Source of the DNA: Deltaproteobacteria bacterium
GTDB lineage: Bacteria > Myxococcota_A > Polyangia > GCA-2747355
Assembly: GCA_020633415.1 (NCBI GenBank)
Contig: JACKDQ010000007.1
Location: 1 to 64,000 of the forward strand
Length of the DNA: 64,000 bases
Direction: 5' to 3'
Shown: positions 27,164 to 35,815 of the stretch, one piece after another
Layout of the letters: each line of letters opens with the position of its first letter
Position numbering within the stretch: the first letter of the stretch is position 1
Translations under genes and position numbers: made by a program
The notes under the pieces: generated by a model
Databases searched by the model: none
What the model was told of the DNA's origin: nothing
What the model saw: only the letters and a program-made list of their open reading frames with translations

Positions 27164-27652
27164 ATGAAGCGTTTGTTGGCAACTGCTGTGTTGTTGAGTT
27201 GTGTCGGTTGTATCCCGACCACCTCTCGCGAGGCCTTTACTCAGGGGGCTGACGAAATCCCCTGTTCGGCGACCTATCCGGTTTGCCGTGGCAAGTTTGC
27301 CGGTTGCCGGCTGGCCAATGATAGCTACATCAGCGGCACATTCCCTGGCAGCCGCAAGGTGGTCGCCGAGACGCCGCCGGGGGACTTCAAGCTTCAGCTG
27401 CGCATCTACCTCGACGATCGCTTGTCTGCCGGCACGGATACCGAGGTGCTCTGGTACGAGCCTGGTTGCAGCGAAATCTACCGCTATCAATTGAGCAAAG
27501 ATGGCGTGGGTGGGCGCGATCTCTTCGAAATAGCCGGTAACAATCAGGTGTTTAGCGTCACCCAGCGTGTGGTCGACGCCGGCGACCATCTGGTGGAAGT
27601 CTTCTCCGATGCGACGGCCAGCTATCTGCTACGCGTCGACGTTATCCAATGA
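27164..27652 (+). CDS. Small lipoprotein, function unknown
   Basis: A 162-aa protein. The ATG at 27164 gives a compact lipoprotein signal MKRLLATAVLLSCVGC. A GTG at 27137, overlapping the previous stop as GTGA, is an alternative. The mature domain is beta-rich and contains five further cysteines (IPCSATYPVCRGKFAGCRLA, WYEPGCSEIYRYQ), suggesting disulfides. The C-terminal part VVDAGDHLVEVFSDATASYL resembles a single jelly-roll or Ig-like sheet. No family recognised. It is 23 nt after the spermidine-synthase-like gene and may be co-transcribed with it. Confidence 0.8.
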   Translation: MKRLLATAVLLSCVGCIPTTSREAFTQGADEIPCSATYPVCRGKFAGCRLANDSYISGTFPGSRKVVAETPPGDFKLQLRIYLDDRLSAGTDTEVLWYEPGCSEIYRYQLSKDGVGGRDLFEIAGNNQVFSVTQRVVDAGDHLVEVFSDATASYLLRVDVIQ

Positions 27653-27917
27653 CCGCGGGATCGAAATGACCGCGCTCGTTGCTTGGGGCTTGGCTCCACA
27701 GCTGGTTTGAAGCTGGGGGGCAGGCGCTACGCTGAAATTACTTAAAGGTTCTGTACGTTTAATAGGCTGGGCTGCTGAATTGGGGGGCGCTCTCTACACC
27801 CCTGCGCGAGCATCAACCGTGCGCATTCACCGAGATGTCCGTGCTTTCAACGCCTTGCGGAGTTGGCGCGGGTCTCGCAATGAATGCGAGCCGAAGCGTT
27901 ACGAGGGAGGTCAGTCG

Positions 27918-29234
27918 ATGGTTAGGAAGTTGGTCTTAAGCATGAGCGCCGCGAGCCTGCTGTTGCTCGGTGTGAGCACCCAGGCGTTTGCCGGCGGTGC
28001 CGGCGAGTGTTCGGGTGGTGCTTGCGGGACGCCGCAACAATCCGGCGGTGGCGGTTGCGGTTGTGGCGGCGGTTCGATCCTCGTCAACAACACCGACCTT
28101 GGCGACACCTACCAATACGCCGACGACTACGACAATGACGGGTGGGAAGACGACACCGATAACTGTCCGTTCGTGGCCAATCCCGAGCAGCTCGACAGCG
28201 ATGGTGACGGCCACGGCGACGCCTGCGACTTGTGTCCCAACGTCTCCGATCCCGAGCAAACCGATACCGATGGTGACCAGCTCGGTGACGGCTGCGATCC
28301 CGACATCGACAACGATGGGATCGAAAATGCCAAGGACAACGCCCCAACGGTGCCCAACAAGGACCAAAAGGATACGGACGGCGACGGCATTGGCGATGCC
28401 GCGGATGACGATGACGACAACGACGGTGTCAAAGACATCAGCGACAACTGTCCGTTGTTTGCGAATCCCGATCAGACCAACAGCGCGCCGAACACCCACG
28501 GCGACGCTTGCGACGCCGACCTCGATAAGGATGATATTCTCGATAGCAAGGACAACTGCCCCAACGTGCAGAACAAGCTGCAGGGTGACCTTGATGGCGA
28601 TGGTATCGGTGATGCCTGCGACGCCGATCGAGATGGCGACGGCATTACCAACGTGCAGGACAACTGTCCCGACCTGATCAACCCCGATCAGATCGACGAC
28701 GACCGCGATGGTCTAGGAAACGCTTGCGACTCGCGCTTCTGCTTCGTCGTCGCTGGGGATCAGCAAAACTGCCTCGATCCGACGGCGACGCTGAAGATCT
28801 TCAGTCCCGAAGTCAAGATCGCCACCGGGCACGCGTTCCGGTTGCGGTTGTTCGCCAACCGCGAGAATCAAGCGATCCGTTACACCTGGACGGTCCTTGA
28901 GGCGCCCGGTCAGTCGACCGCCACGGTGCAAAACCCGCGCGGCACGGTTCGCCTCTCAACGCCCTATGAGTATCATTACGTTAAGAGCAACGAGGCGACG
29001 TTCACCGCTGACGCGCCGGGGACCTACAAGATCAAGGTCAATGCGCAGCTGGTATTTGACGACGTGGTCAATAAGACTTTCCCCAAGGACGCCTTCCACA
29101 TCGTCACGATTACCGCCGATGGCGAGCGCCAAAGCAGTGGCTGTTCGGTGGCGGGTGGCCCATCGGCCGAGTGGCTTGGACTGTCGGTCCTCGGGTTGAT
29201 CGCTCTGGTGACGATGCGCCGCCGTCGACGATAG
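27918..29234 (+). CDS. TSP3-repeat surface protein with MYXO-CTERM-like anchor
   Basis: A 438-aa exported protein. The ATG at 27918 is chosen for the strong ribosome site GGGAGG at 27905-27910 and the signal peptide LVLSMSAASLLLLGVSTQAF. A Gly/Cys-rich linker leads into about eight thrombospondin type 3 calcium repeats (DNCPFVANPEQLDSDGDG, DNCPNVQNKLQGDLDGDG). An Ig/PKD-like domain (TWTVLEAPGQSTATV) follows. The C-terminus has a Cys (SSGCSVAGG), a hydrophobic helix and RRRRR, the MYXO-CTERM sorting pattern that is cleaved and surface-anchored in myxobacteria. A strong terminator follows, so it is transcribed alone. Confidence 0.92.
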   Translation: MVRKLVLSMSAASLLLLGVSTQAFAGGAGECSGGACGTPQQSGGGGCGCGGGSILVNNTDLGDTYQYADDYDNDGWEDDTDNCPFVANPEQLDSDGDGHGDACDLCPNVSDPEQTDTDGDQLGDGCDPDIDNDGIENAKDNAPTVPNKDQKDTDGDGIGDAADDDDDNDGVKDISDNCPLFANPDQTNSAPNTHGDACDADLDKDDILDSKDNCPNVQNKLQGDLDGDGIGDACDADRDGDGITNVQDNCPDLINPDQIDDDRDGLGNACDSRFCFVVAGDQQNCLDPTATLKIFSPEVKIATGHAFRLRLFANRENQAIRYTWTVLEAPGQSTATVQNPRGTVRLSTPYEYHYVKSNEATFTADAPGTYKIKVNAQLVFDDVVNKTFPKDAFHIVTITADGERQSSGCSVAGGPSAEWLGLSVLGLIALVTMRRRRR

Positions 29235-29264
29235 TGACATTTCTCTAGCAACGCTTCGATTCTG

Positions 29265-29303
29265 GCGTCCGTCCGGGCCTCTCCCTGACGGACGCTTTTT
29301 TTT
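29265..29303 (+). terminator. Rho-independent terminator after the TSP3/MYXO-CTERM gene
   Basis: A perfect 9-bp stem, GCGTCCGTC (29265-29273) paired with GACGGACGC (29287-29295), with a 13-nt loop and a run of eight T (29296-29303). It lies 31 bp after the stop codon and is the clearest intrinsic terminator in the window. Confidence 0.9.
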
Positions 29304-29351
29304 GCTCGCTAAGCTTTGGGCATTATTTGAAAAAAATGCGGAGACCAGAGG

Positions 29352-29380
29352 CTGACGTCGGCCCGCAGGCACCGTATACT
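29352..29380 (+). promoter_or_regulatory. Candidate sigma-70-type promoter for the lipoprotein operon
   Basis: CTGACG (29352-29357) and TATACT (29375-29380) are separated by 17 bp and match the -35 and -10 consensus in four and five of six positions. Transcription would begin near 29387, only about six bases before the ATG at 29393 and inside the AGGGG ribosome site (29382-29386). Either the message is nearly leaderless or the true start is elsewhere. Confidence 0.4.
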
Positions 29381-29392
29381 TAGGGGCATCCG

Positions 29393-31360
29393 ATGAGCAA
29401 ACGCGACAGCACCGCGCCGCAGGCCCAGGGTCGGGCCGCTTTGATGGTGACGCTCGGCCTCGCGAGCATCGTCACCGCACTCGCTGCGTGCAGCGACGCT
29501 GGCCTGCAGCCGAAAAACACCACGCAACGCGGTGAAGTCGACGATCTGTTGCGGATCAGCGGAGAGGTCTGTACCTCCGCGCCGCGCGATCAGCTCTTCC
29601 CGGTCAAGATCATGTTTGTCGTCGATACCTCGGGGTCGATGCAGTTTACCGACCCGTCGACGGCGACAGCGTCAAGTTGCCAGTCGGCGTGTACCGCGGC
29701 TGGCGTGGCGGCCGCCCAGTGCACGGCGCTCTGTGCCGGGGCTCAGAATCCTGGGCGTCAGGCGGCGGTCAAGGCGGTGATCGACCGCTACAAAAACAAC
29801 CCTGCGGTTTCTTTTTCGGTGATCCGCTTCAACGGACGCGTGACCGTCAACGGCGGCGCTCAAGGCGCCGGTAGCTCGTTTACCAATGACCCCGGCGTGC
29901 TCAACCAGGCGATGACCAGCCTCAATCAGGCCGAGATCACCACCGACTATCAAGGGGCGCTTTCGACCGCGTTTACCTTGCTGGAAAAGGACCTGATCGC
30001 CACCGACCCAGTGCAGCGCACGCGCACGAAGTACGTGATCATTTTTCTCACCGATGGCGCGCCCAACCCGGTCTGCGAAAAGGGTTGCGGCAATGACACG
30101 GTCGATCTTGGCGGCGGTATCGTCGTCGACAGCTGGTGTGACGTGCCGCGCGATCAGTGGTGTGGCAACTTTGGAGCCAATGGCGATCTCTGCAACTCGA
30201 TGCAGCAGTGGTATCCGTCGATGGCCGAGCCCTGCCAGGCCTATAATACCGAGGACCTGATCACTCAGCGGGTCAACGAGATCATGGACCTCGGAATACG
30301 CTTCGGCGTCGGCGAGATCCGTTTTCACACGGCGTTCCTTTTCGTCGATGGTCTCTCGCAGGCGATCTTGGACCTCTTTGCCGTCGATAAGGCCAAGTCG
30401 GAGTCGCTGCTCAAGCGCATGGCGAAGGCCGGGCAGGGCGAATACCGTAGCTTCAACAGCGGCCAGGCGATCGACTTTCTCTCGATCGGCTACGCCACAT
30501 TGGCGCGACCGTTCGGCATGACCAACTTCCTGGTGAGCAATCCGCACGCGCGGCCGGGCGACGGCAAGTTATTGATCGACAGCGACGGCGATGGGGTCGA
30601 CGACGAGACAGAGTTCGACGTCCACCTGCAAATGGACCGGATCTTGGTCGACAGCGATGGCGATGGCTACGGCGATCAGATCGAATATCAGCGGCGCAAC
30701 AAGGGCTTTCATCCGGGCGATGCCAAGTTGCCGGTGCGCGTTTGTCCGCCAGCCGAGCGCTACGACACGGACGGGGATGGTCTGCGCGATTGTGAAGAGA
30801 CGTTGCTCGGTACCAACCCGGCGATCGCTGATAGCGACCGCGACCGCGTGCCCGACGGCCTCGAGGTGCGGTTTGGCACCGACCCGACGACGGCCGACGC
30901 CAACGTTGATCAGGACTTCGATGGACGATTAGCCGGCGAGGAGATTTCGCTGCATTCGCGACCGACGGTAGCTGACGCTGACTTTCAGTCGAACTTCAAG
31001 TACATCTACAAAGTATCACCGGCCCGCGAGCAGCTTGATCGCCGTCGCTGCTATTCCTTCGATGTGCGGCAAGTTCGCTTGGTGACGACGCTGCAAGTCG
31101 GGGCCGCCGGAACCTCAGGATATAACGAGGTGATGGTCTATTTTGGCGAGGGACTTGCCGACGATCCTCGCGACTATGGCGAGTTTCGCGCGGCCTGTGT
31201 GCGTGCCCAATACGTCGCCCCGAGCCTGAAGCTCCCGGCCTCAGGCAAGGTCGAGTTGAAGGAAACCGATTTCTATCCGCTGTCCGAACTATTGGCCGCA
31301 CGCGCCGCGGCTGAAAACGATCCGGAGAGTGACCCCTGCGTTGGCGTAGCACTACCTTAA
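29393..31360 (+). CDS. VWA-domain lipoprotein with TSP3 repeats
   Basis: A 655-aa lipoprotein (lipobox TALAAC followed by SDAG), paralogous to the products of the genes at 1890 and 31363. The VWA domain holds MIDAS DTSGS after FPVKIMFVV and the metal-site threonine and aspartate region FLTDGAPNP. A Cys-rich insert follows. Asp-rich TSP3-like units (DSDGDGVDD, DSDGDGYGD, DTDGDGLRD, DSDRDRVPDG) come next, then the C-terminal domain with RRRCYSFDVRQVRLV and FRAACVRAQYV. It is first in a five-gene lipoprotein run. Adhesion or surface sensing is plausible but unproven. Confidence 0.88.
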   Translation: MSKRDSTAPQAQGRAALMVTLGLASIVTALAACSDAGLQPKNTTQRGEVDDLLRISGEVCTSAPRDQLFPVKIMFVVDTSGSMQFTDPSTATASSCQSACTAAGVAAAQCTALCAGAQNPGRQAAVKAVIDRYKNNPAVSFSVIRFNGRVTVNGGAQGAGSSFTNDPGVLNQAMTSLNQAEITTDYQGALSTAFTLLEKDLIATDPVQRTRTKYVIIFLTDGAPNPVCEKGCGNDTVDLGGGIVVDSWCDVPRDQWCGNFGANGDLCNSMQQWYPSMAEPCQAYNTEDLITQRVNEIMDLGIRFGVGEIRFHTAFLFVDGLSQAILDLFAVDKAKSESLLKRMAKAGQGEYRSFNSGQAIDFLSIGYATLARPFGMTNFLVSNPHARPGDGKLLIDSDGDGVDDETEFDVHLQMDRILVDSDGDGYGDQIEYQRRNKGFHPGDAKLPVRVCPPAERYDTDGDGLRDCEETLLGTNPAIADSDRDRVPDGLEVRFGTDPTTADANVDQDFDGRLAGEEISLHSRPTVADADFQSNFKYIYKVSPAREQLDRRRCYSFDVRQVRLVTTLQVGAAGTSGYNEVMVYFGEGLADDPRDYGEFRAACVRAQYVAPSLKLPASGKVELKETDFYPLSELLAARAAAENDPESDPCVGVALP

Positions 31361-31362
31361 CC

Positions 31363-33714
31363 GTGCGCTGTGCAATGCTCATCGTCGTCTGGTCGGCTGC
31401 GCTAGGCGGCTGCAGTGACGTGGCGCTCAAGAAGAACACCGAGGATAAGCGACCGGTGTTCGACGACAAGCTGCGGCTCAGCGGCCGCGTTTGCACCTCT
31501 GACCCGGCCGACCTGAAGTTTCCGGTCAAGGTCTTGTTCGTGATCGACACGTCGCAGAGCATGAACGTCAACGACCCGCCTCAAGTTGGGGCGCTGGACA
31601 CAACCCAGTCCACCGGACGCAGCCGCTCGATTCGTCAGGTGATCAGCCAGTACATCGAGCTCGGCGCGCAGTTTTCCAATCAGTACTGCAACACCGGTGA
31701 AGCGAATTGCGCCAAAGGTGAGCCAGGCTGTGCAGCCTGCGCGTCGTTGGGCAACGCGGTTTGCGTTGGTCCCGATTGCTGCAAGGCGCCGCCCTGCAGT
31801 GGCGTGCCAGCCTGCCCGGCACCGACCGCTACCAACGGCAGCTGTCTGCCGCTCTGTGATACCAACAAGGCCGGCTGCAAAGCTGGGGAAAGCAATTGCC
31901 CCGACTGTCCCAATCCGGGCGATCGTTGTCTGAACGGCGTCTGCGGCAAGTTTCTCGACCCAGGTGTCGAGTTCGCGATCATTCGTTTCGGTTCAGCCAA
32001 ACAGGTGATTACCCGCGCCCCCGACGGGAACCCCGGCTTTTCCAACGACCCCGCCGAGCTGGTGACTGCGCTGCCCCAGGTCAATAACGGTGGATCTGTC
32101 ACCGACTACGAAGGGGCGCTATCTGAAGCCTTTGCGCTGCTTTCGCGCGATATGAAGAACGCGACCGACAACAATATCGGCGCGCTCAATCGCACAAAGT
32201 ACGTCGTGATCTTCCTTTCCGATGGACAGCCCGATCCGCGAGTCAACGGCGAGGAGGATTGGAACAGCATCCCCGCCGATCTGCGACAAGATCTGTTGGG
32301 TGATCAGGCACAGTTCTTCCAGACGATCAGCGAATACAATGTTCCGGTGAAGATCCTGCGTCGAGTCAAGGAGATCGTTGCGCTGCGCTCGCTCTATGGC
32401 GTCGGCGAAATCACCCTCAGTACGGCATATATTGCGGGCGACTCGCCATCGTTTGTCCAAGACCAGGCCACGGGATTGCTCAAGCAGATGGCGCAAGTTG
32501 GCGACGGTACTTTCCGCAACTTCAAGAACGGCGAGGAGCTGAACTTTCTTTTTGTCGATTTTTCGTCGTTGCGGCGCGTCTTTCAGTTGAAAAACTTCAT
32601 GGTCGAAAACATCAATGGCCGGCTGCGCGACAGCAAGACCGTCGTCGATTCCGACGGTGACGGTTTGGTCGACAGCCTCGAGGATTTGATCGGCACCAAC
32701 AGCACGCGAGCAGATACCGATGCCGATGGTTTCGGCGACGCCCTCGAGCACTTCTTTCGCTCATCGGGGACCGATGCGCTCAACCCGAACGACGCGGATT
32801 GTGCGATCGGCGCAGCCGATGCCGATGGCGATGGATTGCCGGACGACACCGACGGCGATGGACTGCTCGACTGCGAAGAGCGCTTCATCGGCACCAATCG
32901 TTTGGTTTTCGACAGCGACGCTGACGGGCTACCAGATGGCGTGGAGGTGCGATTCGGCACCAACCCATCCAGTAACGATCTGTTGATCGACCTCGACTTC
33001 GACGGTATGCCCAACGGTGACGAAGTTCGTCTGCACACCGATGCCAACGCCGACGATGCCGCCCATCGTTCGCGAACCAGCTATCGCTACGACGTCAAGC
33101 GCGAGGGATCGGGGATCGAGCTGCTGCCGATGACGTGCAAGGTCGATGCCGATTGTCCGAGCGGTGGTGGATGTAGTGCCTCCGGGCAGTGTGGTTGCGT
33201 CACCGATCTCGACTGCAGCACTCAGACCGCCTGTACAGGAACGGCGCGTTGCGAGCGATTGGGCGAGCTATGCCAGCAGGACAAGTGCGTGTCGCAGGCG
33301 GCAGCTTGCGAACTGACCGACCCAGAGCAGGCAACGAGTCCCAAGGTCTGCAAGCGTCGCGCGCACGTGACCTGTTACAGCTACGACGTCGAGAACATCA
33401 CTCTCGTTTCGCCAGCCGGTGACGCAGCACAGCGCGGTTGGAATACCGTGATGCTGACCTTCGCTGAAGCGCCCTTTGATAACCCGGGTGATGTGGGAAA
33501 CTTTAGGACGGCCTGCGTGCGCGCCTTCTACGACAGTGAAAACGGCGCCAAGCTGCCGACGCGCGGCCAACTTTCGGTGCCCGAAACCGCCTGGTCTGCG
33601 CCTACCGAGCTGCGAGCGCCTCAGTCCTGCATTTGTCCAAGCGAAAACAAGGATGGCTGTGCACCAGCGGGTGCCGGGGGCCCGACGACGACCACGGGCA
33701 CAAACGGGAGCTAA
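31363..33714 (+). CDS. VWA-domain lipoprotein with TSP3 repeats and Cys-rich inserts
   Basis: A 783-aa protein starting at GTG (31363) 2 nt after the preceding stop, or ATG at 31375. The lipobox SAALGGC is followed by SDVA. The architecture matches the neighbour: MIDAS DTSQS, FLSDGQPDP, TSP3-like calcium repeats, and the shared C-terminal domain (HVTCYSYDVENITLV, FRTACVRAFYD). It differs by two Cys-rich insertions, one inside the VWA domain (CCKAPPCSGVPACP) and one EGF-like block before the C-terminal domain (CKVDADCPSGGGCSASGQCG). These look like disulfide-rich binding loops. Confidence 0.88.
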   Translation: MRCAMLIVVWSAALGGCSDVALKKNTEDKRPVFDDKLRLSGRVCTSDPADLKFPVKVLFVIDTSQSMNVNDPPQVGALDTTQSTGRSRSIRQVISQYIELGAQFSNQYCNTGEANCAKGEPGCAACASLGNAVCVGPDCCKAPPCSGVPACPAPTATNGSCLPLCDTNKAGCKAGESNCPDCPNPGDRCLNGVCGKFLDPGVEFAIIRFGSAKQVITRAPDGNPGFSNDPAELVTALPQVNNGGSVTDYEGALSEAFALLSRDMKNATDNNIGALNRTKYVVIFLSDGQPDPRVNGEEDWNSIPADLRQDLLGDQAQFFQTISEYNVPVKILRRVKEIVALRSLYGVGEITLSTAYIAGDSPSFVQDQATGLLKQMAQVGDGTFRNFKNGEELNFLFVDFSSLRRVFQLKNFMVENINGRLRDSKTVVDSDGDGLVDSLEDLIGTNSTRADTDADGFGDALEHFFRSSGTDALNPNDADCAIGAADADGDGLPDDTDGDGLLDCEERFIGTNRLVFDSDADGLPDGVEVRFGTNPSSNDLLIDLDFDGMPNGDEVRLHTDANADDAAHRSRTSYRYDVKREGSGIELLPMTCKVDADCPSGGGCSASGQCGCVTDLDCSTQTACTGTARCERLGELCQQDKCVSQAAACELTDPEQATSPKVCKRRAHVTCYSYDVENITLVSPAGDAAQRGWNTVMLTFAEAPFDNPGDVGNFRTACVRAFYDSENGAKLPTRGQLSVPETAWSAPTELRAPQSCICPSENKDGCAPAGAGGPTTTTGTNGS

Positions 33715-33717
33715 CCA

Positions 33718-35802
33718 ATGCGAACTTACCTTATCTTGGGCGCGGCGCTGCTTCTCGGAAGCTGTGATGAGACGGGCAGCAGCCGCGAGGGGGATGGTGG
33801 CGCGCTGGCGGACTCGATCAGCGGTGGATCCTGTACGGTTAAGGTCGACGATTCGGTGAGCATCGCCACGTCGATTCCGCTAAGTGCGGGCGCAAGCAAG
33901 ACCGAGTACATCTGTCCGCGCGGCGATCAGGACTACTACAAGATCAGCCTGCCGGCCGGAAAGAACCTGTTGCGCATTAAGCTCAAGCACAGCTCTACGC
34001 TCACCAATGTTGGCCTGTCCTACATTGTGCTCAAGCAGTCGGGCGCCGATGCGCAGACCGTCGCTACCTCGCCCCCCGGCAAGAACAACGATATCGATGC
34101 GCGTCACTGCCTTGCGCCTGGCGACTATTACGTGCTGGTTCAAGATGACGGCAGTGATGCTCATGACGGCAAGAATCCGTATAGCATCAGCTTTGAGGCC
34201 GACGCCGATCCTGACGCTGGAGAGGACGATAACGCTGCGAGCAAGGCTCGCGCACCAGGCACGGGGTACATCTCTTGCGCTGGCGACAAGGACTACTTCA
34301 AGGTTGACGTCGGTGCCGACAAGTTGCTCAAGGTCGACCTGAACGCCAGCGGCATCGCGCTGCAACTGGGTTATCAGGTCATGCGCGAGGTTTCAGGAAA
34401 GCTAGAAGCTGTCGCCGGCGATGGCGCCAGCGGGGAGGGCAAGCTCAACGTTGCGCTTTCCACGGTCCATGCGTTGCCGGCGGCTGGCACGTACTACATC
34501 GTTGTCGCCGACCAAGGTGATGACGATGGGGACCCGCAGACCAGCTATACCTTGGCGGCGTCGGTGATCGACGAGCCGGACGCTAACGACCGCGGTACGC
34601 GCAACGATCACCCGGCGCAGGCAACGCCACTCGGCACCTTTAACGGCACCGCCGACTGCGCGTCTCCTCAGGTCTTTACCTCGAGTGGCTATATCGGATC
34701 GAAGGGTGATCTGGACTACTTCCGCGTCGATGCGCCAGGTGGTCTCTCCAACGCTAATCCGGGCCTGGTTTACATCAAGCTCGAGTTTCCCTCGGGCACG
34801 GCGATAGATCCTGCTGTGGCCCTGCTCTACGCCGATGGATCGACCTCCTGCAGCAAGGACACTTGCTGCCGCGTGCTCAGTGGTAACAGTGAGTGTAGTG
34901 GTCCGCTGGACTGCGGCGAGAGCAGTTTTACTTGCATCGATCGCGGTGACCAGTTCTGCAACGATAGTGCATGTGCGCCGAAATCCACTGCCTCCTGTGC
35001 GATCGAGAAGCGCTGTGCTGGCGCGGTTGCTTGTTTGGCGAGCAAGGTTTGCGCGGCGCAACAGTTCAACCGCTATCGCGTCGACGGCGGTGTGCTCGAG
35101 ACCGCACAGCCGCTATTTCATCCGGGAGAGTTCTATCTACGCGTCACCGACTTGGCCAGCGATGAGTTCGATCCGGCGGTGAAGTACACGCTGACCGTGA
35201 CCGTCTGCAAAGATCCCGACGGCGCGACCGACAACGGCTACTTCCCGCGGCTACGCGCCAAGAGCACGGCAGCGCCCGAACGAGATGGCGCCGATGTCAA
35301 CATTGGACAGGTCGCAGGATATTTCTCCAGCGAAGGCAAGAGCAAGGCGCGGAAGCTTGGCGCGTTTATTCCTGCCAGCGGCTGGAGTGATTACATCAGC
35401 GGGCACATCGCTTTCGAGCACGATGAGGATTGGTACGAGATCGATAACCCCTGTAGCGGCGGCTGTTTGCTGCAAGCGGAGTACGACATCCAAGGGACCA
35501 ACTGTCCGCCGGCGAACAAGAACGGGTCCGGACTCGAGTTTGTCTATTTGCTGACCAAGGGGGGAGGCGACGCCGATGGCTTCCCGGCGCCTGATGACGT
35601 CGGCAAAGCGGGAATCTTTGGGGGGGACGACAAGTGTACGTCGCTTGTGCGCAATCAAGGGAAGCTCGTGCTGACCGTTTCTGACCTCTACCATAACGCC
35701 TGGTCACCGTCCTGCATGTATCGCATTCGTTTTCGCATTGCAGCCACAGGTTGTCCTCAGCCGCCGTGTGCCACTTATAACGGCCAATGTTATGCACCCT
35801 AA
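33718..35802 (+). CDS. Lipoprotein with bacterial pre-peptidase C-terminal-like (PPC) domains
   Basis: A 694-aa lipoprotein (lipobox ALLLGSC) starting 3 nt after the previous stop. Several repeated beta-sandwich units share the pattern GDQDYYKISLPAGKNLLRIK, GDKDYFKVDVGADKLLKVDL and GDLDYFRVDAPGGL, each followed by YYVLVQD or YIVVAD; this is the PPC fold usually found at the ends of secreted peptidases. A Cys-rich loop (CSKDTCCRVLSGNSECSG) is inserted in the middle. No peptidase domain is present. It is probably a surface binding protein working with the VWA lipoproteins. Confidence 0.83.
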   Translation: MRTYLILGAALLLGSCDETGSSREGDGGALADSISGGSCTVKVDDSVSIATSIPLSAGASKTEYICPRGDQDYYKISLPAGKNLLRIKLKHSSTLTNVGLSYIVLKQSGADAQTVATSPPGKNNDIDARHCLAPGDYYVLVQDDGSDAHDGKNPYSISFEADADPDAGEDDNAASKARAPGTGYISCAGDKDYFKVDVGADKLLKVDLNASGIALQLGYQVMREVSGKLEAVAGDGASGEGKLNVALSTVHALPAAGTYYIVVADQGDDDGDPQTSYTLAASVIDEPDANDRGTRNDHPAQATPLGTFNGTADCASPQVFTSSGYIGSKGDLDYFRVDAPGGLSNANPGLVYIKLEFPSGTAIDPAVALLYADGSTSCSKDTCCRVLSGNSECSGPLDCGESSFTCIDRGDQFCNDSACAPKSTASCAIEKRCAGAVACLASKVCAAQQFNRYRVDGGVLETAQPLFHPGEFYLRVTDLASDEFDPAVKYTLTVTVCKDPDGATDNGYFPRLRAKSTAAPERDGADVNIGQVAGYFSSEGKSKARKLGAFIPASGWSDYISGHIAFEHDEDWYEIDNPCSGGCLLQAEYDIQGTNCPPANKNGSGLEFVYLLTKGGGDADGFPAPDDVGKAGIFGGDDKCTSLVRNQGKLVLTVSDLYHNAWSPSCMYRIRFRIAATGCPQPPCATYNGQCYAP

Positions 35803-35815
35803 GGATTTGAGTTAG

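Noticed and set aside
28120..28720. Repetitive DNA that could be mistaken for a CRISPR or satellite
   Set aside because: It is the in-frame coding of TSP3 calcium repeats, with diverged units and no spacers.
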